Assembly: GCA_002224055.1 (NCBI GenBank)
Contig: AZLU01000306.1
Coordinates: 1-39,361 of the forward strand
DNA length: 39,361 nucleotides
Direction: 5' to 3'
From: Pezizomycotina sp. ARF18
Taxonomy: Eukaryota; Ascomycota
This document shows, piece after piece, positions 12,342-22,643 of the stretch. Each line of letters starts with the position of its first letter. The first letter of the stretch is position 1. Below the pieces are notes generated by a model that ran no database searches, was not told the origin of the DNA, and worked only from the letters and a program-made list of their open reading frames with translations. The translations under genes were made by a program, and so were the position numbers.

Positions 12342-12844
12342 CTAAATACCTGGGAGCTCTCGAAGAGCTCTTCCCAGACCTCTACATCTTCCAGATAAGT
12401 CGCTGCTTTTTATAGAGTATTTCTTTTCGTGGCATTTTTTTCCCTTGGCTGGGTTCTCCTTGGTAGTAGAACCTGGCGCCATTTTTCTTCCCGTGTTATC
12501 TAACAAAGAGTCACGAGAGTCTCGCTCATACAGGCACACGATTCCATTATTTTCTGCCTCATTCGAAAAGCTCAATTTGTGACCATGAAAGCGTTCGACA
12601 CCGGAATATTTTGGACCTCCGTAACAAAAAAGACGCTCTAGAAGAGCCAGGAAGGAATTTCTTCGGTAGGGTTGGGGTACAGATGAAATACTGTGACTCA
12701 GGTTGAGTAGAAAGCAGACACGTACGTTGCTTCCCCCCTCATTTCTTTTTCATGATCTTCCTTAAACGGAGAAGGGAACTTACTTTACTGTACATATCCG
12801 TTCCCCTTCTTCGCTTTGTGCCATGTCGCAGCTGAAACTGTCAT
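12342..12844 (-). CDS. weak candidate gene, two exons, unrecognised
   Basis: On the minus strand an ATG at 12842-12844 starts MTVSAATWHKAKKGNGYV. A possible donor (GTAAAG) follows, and an acceptor TCACAG lies near 12690. The exon after it is open for about 110 codons in one frame and includes FLALLERLFCYGGPKYSGVE and LSFSNEAENNGIVCLYERD, ending near LRELPGI with TAG at 12342-12344. The splice phase (CA|T) joins the two parts in frame. I recognise no family. Chance open frames of similar length occur elsewhere in this window, so the support is weak. The gene could continue past 12342 through a further intron. Confidence 0.25.
12350..12377. repeat. imperfect inverted repeat (hairpin)
   Basis: The arms CTGGGA-GCTCT and AGAGC-TCCCAG flank a 3-nt CGA loop with a 3-nt TCT bulge on the right arm. 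The repeat lies at the end of the candidate exon above. No T tract follows, so nothing links it to termination. Confidence 0.6.
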
Positions 12845-14403
12845 GCGATTTGCGGATAATGGTCGTCGGTTCAAGGAAAAGAAAAAGGTGAGGGAGGAGT
12901 CACGCTTCTTCGTGGCCTGAAGCTAAAAAAAGAAAAAGCACGCGCGGGAAGACTTTTTTGAGCCTCGATCTCTCTCTTTCACGAAAGGTAGGGAGATAAG
13001 ACGAGTCGTAGTTCTTTGCTCGCGTTTCTTTCTTTTCTTCGTCATGTCCTTTGTTTCTTCTTCTCCTTCAATATTGCGCACGCGTAATCAGCGTCCTTGT
13101 TCTTACTCTCTTCCTCTTCTCTCTCTCTCTTTTTTTTAGGTAGACTTATGATTTCGAGAAGGTGGAGCCCAAGGTCCCGAGTAAGGCAGCTCACAGCTGG
13201 TACTAGTAAGGCTGAGCTCCAAGTTCTCCAGTTCGAGCATCACTTCTTGCTTTAGCGGAGACATAGCCGCCGGAATTTCCCCCATTAGACAAATTTGCAA
13301 AAGAAGAAAAATGTCGCCTCCGTAGCAAAGCCTCAAAATTAATCAAACTTGGCCGTATTTGCGTATTTCGTGTAAAGTAATCCTCGCTCTTTCTCGCTGG
13401 GTTTTATTCTGCTGAAAGAAAAAAAGAGATATCTAAGTACGGTATGATACTCAAGCAAACTCTTCCCATGTATATCAATTTCAGTCTTCTGCAGGCTAAT
13501 ATGAGGACAAATAGAATCGATCATTGAAGGAAGTGTGAAAGCCACTGTATGGTGAAGGATTAATGAAAGAAACCTACGAGGTCATCGCCAATTCGAAACT
13601 GAAACGGTTAAGAAAGAGCGTACCAGCGCAAGTTGCGAACGCCGCAGCAGACCGTAGGTTCCGTGGAGTATTTTTGTATATAGAAAGTGAAAGCGATGCT
13701 TACTCCGTTCAAAAAATATTGAATGAAACCAAGAGACTCAAAAGAGATCAAAGAGATCCGTGAATCCGCGATACTTTCATGGAAAACCATGGAAGAAGTA
13801 AGAAGAAGGAAAAGAAAAGAAAAAGCTACGGCGGCTGCTCTTACCGTGCTGTGCTACTCATAGCATTATACTCGGATAATTAATGAAGGTTCCTTTACTT
13901 TAATTTTCTCCCTCTATCTATCTTTTTTGAACTGCAACTCAAAGAGCTGAATTAAAAGTATATCAGTCACGGAAAACGAGGCACAGCTACTTAGTCTTTT
14001 TTTTTAAAAATAATAATAAATAAAATTTCTTTTCTTTTTTTTCTTCCGCCTAATCCCAACTGACTCTTAGAAAAACACCGTCAGGCTCTTTCACTTTTTT
14101 TTTTTTTTTTTTATTATTTTAAAACCACACTTCCCCCCCATTCTACCATTTCTTTTCACTTTCAAACTTTCACATCAACAATCAACAAAGGACCCTTTTT
14201 GATATAAACAGCCCCCAAAAGTCCCTTCCGTCCAATATCCTCTCTCCGTCTTCATCACATCTGCAAAATAATACACTCTCTCCCTCTATCTCTTTTCTGT
14301 AATATCTAGGGGCAGTAAAAAAAAAAAAGTCTGCTATAGTCTTTCCTGCTTCAACGCTTAATAAACCCACCGAATAACCTCCATCTTCACGAACACAACC
14401 ATA
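12845..14403. other. intergenic region upstream of SKP1
   Basis: Contains CT-rich tracts (13020-13137 and 14130-14400) and two short frames that I could not turn into a gene: an intact 49-codon ATG frame on minus at 13136-13285 (starts MGEIPAAMSPLKQEV) and a 66-codon frame on plus at 13563-13763 (starts MKETYEVIANSKLKRL). Neither resembles a family I know. The pyrimidine-rich stretch just before 14404 is the probable SKP1 leader. Confidence 0.45.
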
Positions 14404-15351
14404 ATGCCTCAAATCAAGCTTCTCTCTTCCGACCAGGTCGAGATCCCCGTCGGTATGAACCCCTTCGATGCTGTCTCTTTTGAGATATCCTCTCCTGATT
14501 ACAACTGCGTTTGCACTCCGCTGCATGTTGGCAGAACCATCGTTTCAAAGTCCTGTTTTACTGACCGGTCTTTGACCTTTGTACAGACAAGGAGGTCGCT
14601 GAGCGTTCCATCCTGATCAAGAACATGCTCGAAGATGTTGTGAAGTCGATGACCAGCAGGCTATCCCCATCCGAATGTAAGTTTCCTTTTTTTTTCTTTT
14701 GGCTCTGCTTCCTCTCCTTGCACGCGATTGCGGGGTAGACTATGGAGCTCCCCATGCAACAATATCTGCAACCAATCAACAAGCTACCTTTTTAATTCGC
14801 GTTTTCTGGCTTATTCTTGTTGCTATTCTAGGTCACCGAAGCTGTGCTTCGCAAGGTCACGAATGGTGCGATCACCACAAGGGCGATCCTATCCCGGTCG
14901 CCGATGAGGACAGCGATCCAGGAAGAAGTCCACCGACATTGAGGAGTGGGACCAGAAGTTCATGCAGGTCGACCAGGAAATGCTATTCGAGATCATCCTC
15001 GTGAGTTCTTTTGTTGCCCTTAAAAATATCATCACCGCACTTCCCGTTTTTGCCGCCAGTACGTTTATTCCTGACAATTTTTTTTTCTCCTCCTTATTAG
15101 GCTGCGAACTACCTCGATATCAAACCTCTTCTCGACGTCGGTTGCAGACTGTCGCCAACATGATCAAGGGCAAGTCGCCAGAGGAAATCCGCAAGACGTT
15201 CAACATCCAGAACGATTTCACTCCGAGGAAGAGGACCAGATCCGCCGCCGAGAACGAGTGGGCTGAAGAGTAAGATAACCACAACATCGCTTGAATTTTT
15301 CTTTGACTATCATCATTTGCTAACGCTCAATTTTCTTCCAACAGCCGTTAA
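14404..15351 (+). CDS. SKP1: SKP1, SCF ubiquitin ligase core subunit (frameshifted)
   Basis: Skp1 bridges cullin and F-box proteins in SCF ubiquitin ligases and also occurs in other F-box complexes. The order of the whole family is present: [16 protein letters not shown], then [90 protein letters not shown], and the invariant end ENEWAEDR. Introns fit at 14453-14586, 14677-14831, 15001-15100 and 15270-15344, the last with a perfect GCTAAC branch site. The final coding exon is only seven bases (15345-15351): its first base completes GAC, followed by CGT TAA. Net 1-nt indels lie near 14640, 14920, 15145 and 15225, all inside nearly invariant sequence. The expected length is about 160 residues, close to the family norm. 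Such damage in an essential gene points to sequence errors rather than loss of function. Confidence 0.96.
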
Positions 15352-16675
15352 TTCACTTTGTGTGCAAGAGACAATCAATGCAGCGGATGTTATTAGGGGC
15401 TTTTTAATTGTCTTCTTTGTTACTTTCTTCATCGTTTTCTCCTTACATGACTTGGACGTTTTCTTTCCTTTTCTCTTCTCTTTGTTCAACAAAGACTACT
15501 AAAACGGTGTTCTATCATTTTCCTGGCTTCTCGAGGTTCCTCTATTTTTTCTCGTGTTTCTCTTATCTTAACGTGTTCCCTCCATATCTCTCCCTCCTTT
15601 TTTCTCGCTAGGACAGGATACTATATATCCTCCATCTCTTTTGGTTCAAAAAAGCGCCATAGTGTATCTGGTGTTTCCATTCAAATAATCTACAATGGGA
15701 TATATCAAATAGGAAAAAAAAAAATTCGGATAATCAGAATCTCGCAGAACAACTGTGCATCGTGCTGAAGCGTGAGTTCGCAAGCATCATTATCATGATA
15801 GCCTTTTGCTACAAGGATAGATATTATTAATAGTGTCATTCTCCGGGTAAGTCTAGAAATTGGCAGGCTAACCTACAATAAACAAATCAGAAATCAGACA
15901 GAGCTTCATTCAACTGGCGGTTCTGCGTGCTCAAGGGAGATGCATCGTCGGCGCCAGCATTGACGCGAGATGACCCTGTAGAAGCTCCGCATCAAGCTTA
16001 CTTCTCTGACATTTACCGCCGAACCTTTCAACTCTCCAATAAACCGAACAGAAGCTCTTTCAAGTCAGGACCAGGAATACACTAGAAGCTTAACCGACGA
16101 TGTTCAAAGTCTTCTTATCCTCCCATCCATTTTTTTTTTTTTTTTTCAGATTTCTCTAAATGATTAACTTATATATGCATCGCCATTGTCCTGAATGTTT
16201 ATCCATAGGGAGCTGACACTGATGTGGTGTTGGTGTTTTTTTCAGCCTCAACACCTTTTATACTCTAAGAATGCCAAGCCCTTTTCTTGAATTCCTTTTT
16301 TTCCTTTTTGTAGGCTAAAGCGAACAATGTGTCCTCAAATTTAAAGATTTGACGAGCAACCCTTAACGAAAATATACTTCTTCGTACCGTATGTACAAGA
16401 TCAAAATACATTTCGTATAACACTTCCGTATACCTACTTAAGTAACGAAGGGCCCTCTTTCAATACCATCGTCATCCCCTCTTTCAGTACTAAAAGCACT
16501 TGTCGACCATTGCGAGAACCAGCGCCGACCTATCCAGAAATATATAATCTTTATTGCAAGAATTTTTTTCAAGCAACAGTCAGATACAGAGCTATCGTCG
16601 ACTCTAAATCGATACCTATACCTGCGAATTTTCCCACTATAACCCCTCTTTCCTCACCTATACTACTCAAACAAC
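15352..16675. other. intergenic, SKP1 3' side to SEC72 promoter
   Basis: T-rich after SKP1 (15390-15620), consistent with its 3'UTR. A GC-richer block at about 15890-16095 is open for about 60 codons in one plus frame (including EAPHQAYFSDIYRRTFQLSN) without an ATG, so I cannot call it a gene. The stretch before 16676 should contain the SEC72 promoter and leader. Confidence 0.45.
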
Positions 16676-17360
16676 ATGGCGTCCCTCGGCCCGGAAACCT
16701 TCACCCTCCTCCCCAAACGATCAACGAACGACAAAAGCGATAGAACCCCACCCGACCTTCAACCCGTCGACTTTACCTAGCTCCAGAACGACTGCAACGA
16801 GCTCAACGCCCTACACTCCTCGCTCCTGCAATACAACCACGCCATCCCGCCTCCTCCCGTCCCGTCCGACCGGACCGCTCCGTGCAGATCAACAAGCTCC
16901 GCGAGACGGGCAACCAGAACTTCCGCAACAGAACTACGCCGAAGCGAAGAGCTATACCGCCGCCGTAAAGATGGCCCTCGAGCGTCCCCACTGGGAGCCT
17001 AGTCAGCTCGTTAGGGACGAGCTCGCGTGCTGACTCAACAGGAGCCAGTGCTTCGTCGCCATGAGGAGGTGGCCTGAGGGGTTGGGTGATGCGGAGTTGA
17101 GTCTGCAGTGTAGGCAGGCGGGACAGCAAGCGTGGTATAGGGCCGCGCTGTGCCTGAAGGAGATGGGACCTGTCGACGGCGAAGGACCTGCTGGATTCTG
17201 CGGTGGAGTGGGAGGTGTTCCGGCAAGGCCACCTGGTACGGAGCAGAATAAGCCGCAAACGATGCGGAGCTAAGAATTTGCTTGAGGGAGGTTACCGCTG
17301 AGATTGGGCAGAAGGAGAGGGCGGTTGATGTGAATACGAATGCTGTTTCTGGGTGGCGGA
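16676..17360 (+). CDS. SEC72: Sec72-type TPR subunit of the ER translocon (frameshifted)
   Basis: Fungal Sec72 is the cytosolic TPR subunit of the Sec62/63 complex, which drives post-translational protein import into the ER. The start at 16676 gives MASLGPETFTLLPKRSTNDK, like the N-terminus of filamentous-fungal Sec72. The diagnostic pieces follow in order across frames: LNALHSSLLQYN, PPPPVPSDRT, INKLRETGNQNF, a TPR helix pair with AAVKMALERPHWEPSQLV, then SQCFVAMRRWPEGLGDAEL and QAWYRAALCLKEMG. The C-terminal frame reads LREVTAEIGQKERAVDV. The exact stop is uncertain because of frameshifts; family length (about 210 residues) puts it near 17320-17370, although the last open frame runs to 17476. 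An in-frame TAG at 16778-16780 (codon 35) interrupts an otherwise good match, where Glu would fit. It is convergent with RPA49. Confidence 0.85.
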
Positions 17361-17884
17361 ATTTTACCCTTTTTTTCCCCTTTCCTTTAATGTACTACCG
17401 AAAAGCTCGAGATATCAAATTTTCAGCGCTGTTATGTTACATTACTTATCTGTTTAAACTCTACGGTCGTCCTTGATTGTCATAATAGTGGGTTTTTAAT
17501 GCGGTATTTCTTTTTATTCCTTCCCTTTGCGTTAGTCCATAATTGGTTCAAATGTGTTATAGCATAGAAGTTGTTTCAAGCTCCAAAACGGTGTTTTTCA
17601 CATATAATTCTTTAAAGCATACTATCTGGTTGAATATTTACGGCTGAGCTGGCTCTCACTTTATTCCGTGTTCAGGAAAATATGTATAATTGTTGGATAT
17701 TTGGATGACAATCGATTATAATGAGCCTTTTTTGTTTCAAGGTTCTAGTTTTTGTTTATACGTATGTATCTATATTACAGGATATAGAAATAATTGCTGC
17801 CTCCATAACTTTTGGGCCTTTAGCCTTAAAAACATTCGTCACGTAAATGTATAGCTCTCGTGAATAGTAAAAGAAAGATAGATA

Positions 17885-17915
<31 letters not shown>

Positions 17916-17925
17916 CCACGATCCT
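17361..17925. other. intergenic between convergent SEC72 and RPA49
   Basis: AT-rich 3'UTR space with no gene. A run of about 24 adenines at 17891-17915 lies immediately downstream of the RPA49 stop on the minus strand, where it reads as a T run. Confidence 0.6.
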
Positions 17926-19526
17926 CTAACGCTTCCCATAAACCTCTTCTCCTTCGGACAACACCAGCGGCAGACTCAGCTGGCAGAACCTGCTCCGACG
18001 CCTCCGCCTTCGAAAAGCCCCAGCGCGACGATCTGCGCATCCGTAAGCGGCTTGACCTTCGCGCCAACCTCCGCACACCTGCTCCATATCCCTCCTGTCA
18101 ACCTGCAAATCCTGCACCAGATCAAAATGTCCATCGTCGAGTTCGTCTCGAGCTTCAGGCACAGCAGCACCATGTAACAGAACAGCTTCGTCTTCAGCGG
18201 TTTCGAAAGCGTGCGGTTATCCGACGCCTGTTTACGGCTTCGGTGTACCGTTTCTATTAAACCTTCCGTTATGCGTCTATCGTCCGAGGGCACGCGGCAT
18301 GATTATGCGCCGGAGGCGGAGTCGCGCTTCGAGGACATGAACTTGTAGAAGCAGATTATATGTTCGATGTAGCGGAGTATGCGGCAGCCGGTCGTTGTTG
18401 CCTTCCTTGATTAAGGGGGGATGCGGGGTGATGTATGTACGTGAGCTCTGTTTTGTGAACAAAATACTCTTTGTTAGTAAAGAAAGGAAGGAAGGAAGAA
18501 GGAAAGGCAAAAAGCGAATAGATTGATTCGATATACGTCGAAATATCCTTCTTCCCCTGCTTCATCCCTTCCTCCCACTCGTAAAGATCGCACAGCCCAG
18601 CTCCTTATCCGACACCAGATCCCCCAGCTTGTATATCTCCTTCGGCAGCCGTCCCTTCCGCGTGCGCGGTTTCGGAACGTACTTGCGGTTACCGACCTCC
18701 GCCGCAGACTGCTCGCGCTCTTTCCTCTCGCCCATCGACGCGACAGCTTCCTGCACGGCGGACGTGATAACTTCCGTGACGTCCGCGACGCCGTATACCC
18801 AGCGACGCAGCCGTGACGCGCGTTGAGCTCCCGGTCCAGCAGCTTCTTCCTCGATTTTGGTACCGAACGCGGAACCCAGCGCGTGCCGGGACGTCATGTA
18901 GTCCGTCTCCCGATCCTGTCGGGTATTTCTTTTGTCTTTGATCGCTTTTACCTGACGCCGGTAAGGTGCAGCAGCGGCGCCGGGTAGACTTCGACGTGTT
19001 CGTTGCAGGGTCGTAGATGCCGACGGTAGGGACTGTTTAAAAACAGCAAATTTAGCAAATAGGATTTCCTAAGGAATTGTAATGAAGGGTGAAGTTTCGA
19101 TACCTGAGGCCCCTCGAATCGTCGAGCTCGGCGGCATCGTATTCCATCCGGTCGTTCTCGCCGTGCAGGACTTACTTCGTCCTTCAGCGCATGGTTACCC
19201 GCCTTTGGCTTTTGGCGGTGGTACGCGGAAAAGTTGACGTCGTGGGAGAGCTTAACTCCATGGACGGATGCTGTGATGAAAGCAATAGAAATACCGGGAA
19301 TACTTATATAGGCAAGTGACTGGAAAGCTCAAGCGCAAAGATAGGTCTTGATTTTTCGAGGTCGTTTTTTACCCGTATCAAAAACGGTACATGCTAAAAA
19401 GTTTCACCTACCAAGAACCGGCGGCTGCTGGAGCTGCGCTCCGACTTTAATCTCAGCAGTTTTTACACCCGATACGCCGTTGCTCCCAGAGCCTCGCTTC
19501 CGTTTCCGATCGCCTGATATTGTCAT
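17926..19526 (-). CDS. RPA49: RNA polymerase I subunit A49 (frameshifted)
   Basis: A49 forms, with A34.5, the TFIIF/TFIIE-like subcomplex of RNA polymerase I and supports rRNA gene initiation and elongation. The ATG at 19524-19526 starts MTISGDRKRKRGSGSNGV. The N-terminal dimerisation module is seen in LHGENDRMEYDAAELDD and VGIYDPAT...EVYPAPLLHLT, then RHALGSAFGTK and EVGNRKYVPKPRTRKGRL. The C-terminal tandem winged-helix part shows RLPH-type helices, then KLFCYMVLLCLKLE, FDLVQDLQVDRRDME and AEVGAKVKPLTDAQIVALGL, ending SLPLVLSEGEEVYGKR with TAG at 17926-17928. Introns fit at 19271-19411 and 19033-19103; another may lie near 18450-18520. At least six 1-nt frame changes break the middle and C-terminal parts. 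Matches to the family are strong at both ends. Confidence 0.9.
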
Positions 19527-20551
19527 TATGTCCTGTCGAAAAAGGTAGATGCATGGATGGGTGTACCACAAGTTGGTGGATCTAGAGAAAAATTTTGTCG
19601 TAAATTTTCACCCGAGAATTTGAAAAAAGATAGCGTGTCTTGGGCAACAGTGCGCGCCAAAACTAAAAACAAACATCAAAAGATTTGAAGAGCGCTCCGT
19701 ATTTGCTTGCTTATTGTAGGGATGTAAATTATTGATATTGAGGAATTTTAGTCTGGCAAATAGTTACTCAGTGGATAAAGCGAGTTGGAAAGGTTTCTGC
19801 TCGAGAGATCACTTATAAAACTGGGCTTTTTGTTTGCTGCTTCCGCCTCAGCGCCTCCACTTCCACGACCTCGTCACACGACAGCTCTATATAACGTTCT
19901 TTTCACAATTTCTTTAGGAAGACACGAAGAGATTACTTGATAACAGAGGTTCCAATTTGAATTATCGTTGAGAACATGATATAGGCAGTGACAAGTATGT
20001 CAGCTCCCCGTTAGAGATCGAAACATGAGTAGTAAGACATTAAAGAAAAAAAAAAAGATTCCCCATAGACCCAGTAAAGAAAAATTATGACATAGGAAAA
20101 ACATTATTTAAACCCATTAATGGCTCGTGACGTGCGTAAAAAAATTATAGACAATGACCCGAAAAAGAAGAAATAAGAAAGAACCAGTATTTTCCCCTTC
20201 CAATCATTATTGGGACAACCCTGGCTTTTGTAGTAGTCGAAGAGGTGGTTTTTGACTTTTTTTCCCTCTACTGCTACTTCCAATCTGTAGTGAATAAGTC
20301 ATCTCCTCCTATATTTCTCTTCCCCTTTCCGATTTGTGGTTTCCTTCTGGTCGATTTGGTAAATAGCTTTGGGTTGTCTTCGAAGAAAAGGAAAGTGTGA
20401 AACGTTGTCATGGTTCGAAAAGGAACAAAAATATGTCGAAAAAGGAGTGATATTTATCGTATTTCGGTTTTTTTTATATTGTCTTTTGATATTGTCATAT
20501 TGGACGATTCGTAGATTGGTAAGAGGACAAGGTTGTTACGTCGCGAGTTGT
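19527..20551. other. intergenic between RPA49 and RPL41
   Basis: AT-rich and without a convincing gene. It holds the RPA49 promoter on its left side and the RPL41 3'UTR on its right. A 121-codon open frame on plus (20369-20734) overlaps RPL41 in antisense and is rejected as a gene. Confidence 0.55.
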
Positions 20552-20713
20552 TTATTTGCTAGAAAGGAAGCAAGGCGATGTCAAAAACGGGATAGCTCAT
20601 ATGAAGCACAAGTAATATTTGAGAGCGAGATGACGGTAACTTACGACGGGCTCGTCGTTTTTCTCCTCTTACGCTTGAGACGTCTAACGCGTTCTTTCTC
20701 CATTAGCTCTCAT
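20552..20713 (-). CDS. RPL41: ribosomal protein eL41 (25 residues), two coding exons
   Basis: eL41 is the smallest ribosomal protein, a single basic helix of about 25 residues at the subunit interface. On the minus strand the ATG at 20711-20713 opens MRA, and the next frame reads ERVRRLKRKRRKT, the family's hallmark helix. A GTAAGT donor at 20639-20644 and a TTTCTAG acceptor give an intron at 20559-20644. The last exon is seven bases (CAAATAA, 20552-20558). Allowing 1-nt indels, the C-terminus reads RARSK plus stop, identical to eL41 of many fungi. Missing single bases after codons 3 and 7, one extra base near codon 20 and one missing at the splice junction are needed, so the gene is invisible to ordinary ORF callers. 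A typical fungal ribosomal-protein leader with its own intron lies upstream (20729-20943). Confidence 0.88.
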
Positions 20714-20728
20714 CGTGTCAAGAGTTTG

Positions 20729-20943
20729 CTGTAGAAGAAGACGTCATGAAAATGTTAGCGAAAGTGCACTGACATTAAAGTGCCACAAATGACATTTCTT
20801 GATCGAGAAACACCAAAAGCAGAGCTGCTTTCCAACAGATCTTCAATTGAGTATTCTCATGTATCTTACGATAAAAGAGAAAGAATAATAATGATACTAT
20901 TATTTGCTTATGCTTGAGGGAAGAGAGGTGGTAGTATACTTAC
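20729..20943 (-). other. 5'UTR intron of RPL41
   Basis: On the minus strand, a CT/CA-rich leader ending ATCAACTACC meets a strong donor GTAAGTATAC (20934-20943). The matching acceptor CTTCTTCTACAG ends at 20729, 16 bp before the RPL41 ATG. Introns in the leader are common in fungal ribosomal-protein genes. This also shows that the RPL41 transcript begins upstream of 20944, probably near 20950-21050. Confidence 0.7.
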
Positions 20944-21059
20944 GGTAGTTGATAACGATGATTGTTGATGAGAGGTTGGTGGGAGGAGAAAGGGAAAGTG
21001 GGGGAGATGTGTGGGAGGTTTTAGTATTTTGATCTTGTGTGTGTGGAATGCCAAGGAAA

Positions 21060-21452
21060 TGATGACATAATCCGCAGCTCTCTCTCAAAAAAAGTAGGGC
21101 TATGACCCTACAATTTAAAACTTGCCTTTGAACAAATATAGCTTACAGGATACTTTCTCCAAAACCAGGAGCTCTTTCTGCTTCATTCCACGGAATATTC
21201 AACAGAATATAGGACAGTTACTCCTTGTAAATAGATAGTCATGATTGAGAGTTATTAGAACTAGCCCGTAATATGTCGATATTCTTGCCAATACATATAT
21301 TTCGTTTTCTTTTGAGTTATAGTTCTGTTCTATAATATATATCATATAGTGAAGGCCAATACTGTTGGACCAAAAGCTTCCAGAAAATTATTCAGACTTT
21401 CAATATAGTCAAATCACCAATACTTCCTCTTCCAGAATCCGTGATATCCAAA
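21060..21452. other. intergenic, RPL41 promoter side
   Basis: AT-rich with no reading frame of note. Part of it should be the RPL41 promoter. I could not identify a specific ribosomal-protein regulatory box with confidence. Confidence 0.45.
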
Positions 21453-21767
21453 CTAACTATTAGCCTGACCGTAGTAACACCCTTCGAACACATCTGCCCC
21501 TAGGCCCTTCTTCCAGGTTGTACAGGTCATCTCGATATGCACGGAACCCGAAATAGGAATCGAGCCTCCCTACTTTTTTGATACCCAGGGATCTGCTCTG
21601 GTCCGAATCAGAATCCTAAAAGCCTCCTCGGAGCACATCTTTGACACTTCTCTTTTTTACGCATGGGCGGGGATTGTTAAAAAGTCTTTTGCAAATGTCC
21701 GCCGGCCCCACCAGCAGATGCCAGCCGATGTGTGACGTTGACGAACGGGTTCCGCGGCAGGAACCAT
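21453..21767 (-). CDS. candidate small gene, unrecognised, frameshifted
   Basis: A GC-richer block in AT-rich DNA. On minus, an ATG at 21765-21767 starts MVPAAEPVRQRHTSAGICWW and is open to about 21660. The same frame resumes after an in-frame TAA as KREVSKMCSEEAFRILI and RTRADPWVSK. A neighbouring frame then gives SIPISGSVHIEMTCTTWKKG and ADVFEGCYYGQANS with TAG at 21453-21455. Joined through one stop and one 1-nt shift, this would be a protein of about 100 residues with several Cys and Trp. The frame breaks match the error pattern seen in real genes here. I recognise no family, and a chance frame in a GC-rich block cannot be excluded. Confidence 0.33.
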
Positions 21768-22643
21768 GAGATGCCCAGGAAAAAGTGCAGATTTTATTTT
21801 ATAATTTTTATTTTTTCTTTGATGAAAATAATATAGAGAGCTTCACAGGCAATGACGATAGCCAATGGCCTGACGATCTAGAAACGCAAAGTATTCTTAT
21901 GGTAGATATGATCGGATCTATTCCCGATACATAATCAAGGCTAAAGAGAAATTTGTGAAGTGTTCTCGTCAATTGAATACCCAAAATTTTAGTTAGCCAG
22001 GTGGATTCGCTGCTGAATTGTTTGCCATTGATACGAAGTCAGAAAATAGCACAGCTTACGTTATCACAAGCAGGCGACAACAAAGCTTTGAGAGAATTCA
22101 GGAGACAGCCAAGTTGCGAAAAGTTCACAGCTAAAGTGGATTCAGAGTAGGCATTCGGATAAAGTAAAAAAAAAAAAAAAATAAAAAAATTGATATTAAT
22201 TTAGGTATCCATTAAGTAAGCTACCGGGGAAGAGGTGATAGTTTAGTCGGTTGTATTTTAATACGTCTGAAAACAAAACTTGTCATAGAGAGATTCTGCT
22301 GATACGAGTAGCATGTCCGCCAATTAAAACACCTCTTTGAAAAGGGGTGAGTGAATAAAAATAAAAGATAGTAGGAAATTCCAATTTGGTCCGCAAAACC
22401 GTGAAAGAGCCGTAAAAGAAAAGGATGTACCATTTTGTATAAAAGAGGGAAAGCGAAACAGGAAACACGTTGGACAGAAAAGAAAAATGCCGAATAGAAG
22501 AGAGACAGAGCGGAACCGTGGACCATTCGTATGAGATTTTTTTATACAAGAGTGAAAGGGAAAGAGGAATTAGAGACTATTTTCATCGAGCTCGTTGTTG
22601 CGCGTGAATGAAGTGGGGAAGGGCTATTTTCCAGAAATGCCCT
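21768..22643. other. intergenic, no gene seen
   Basis: AT-rich. Open frames on minus at 22221-22549 are Phe/Leu/Ser-rich with no ATG-led frame that looks coding, so I do not call them. The right end is the 3'UTR of the CYSTM gene. Confidence 0.5.

Noticed and set aside
13136-13285. 49-codon intact ATG frame on minus (MGEIPAAMSPLKQEV...)
   Set aside because: Gene-like composition but too short, with no splice partner or family; kept only as a note.
20369-20734. 121-codon open frame on plus
   Set aside because: It lies antisense across RPL41 and has no family resemblance. The RPL41 helix, splice sites and leader explain the sequence better.
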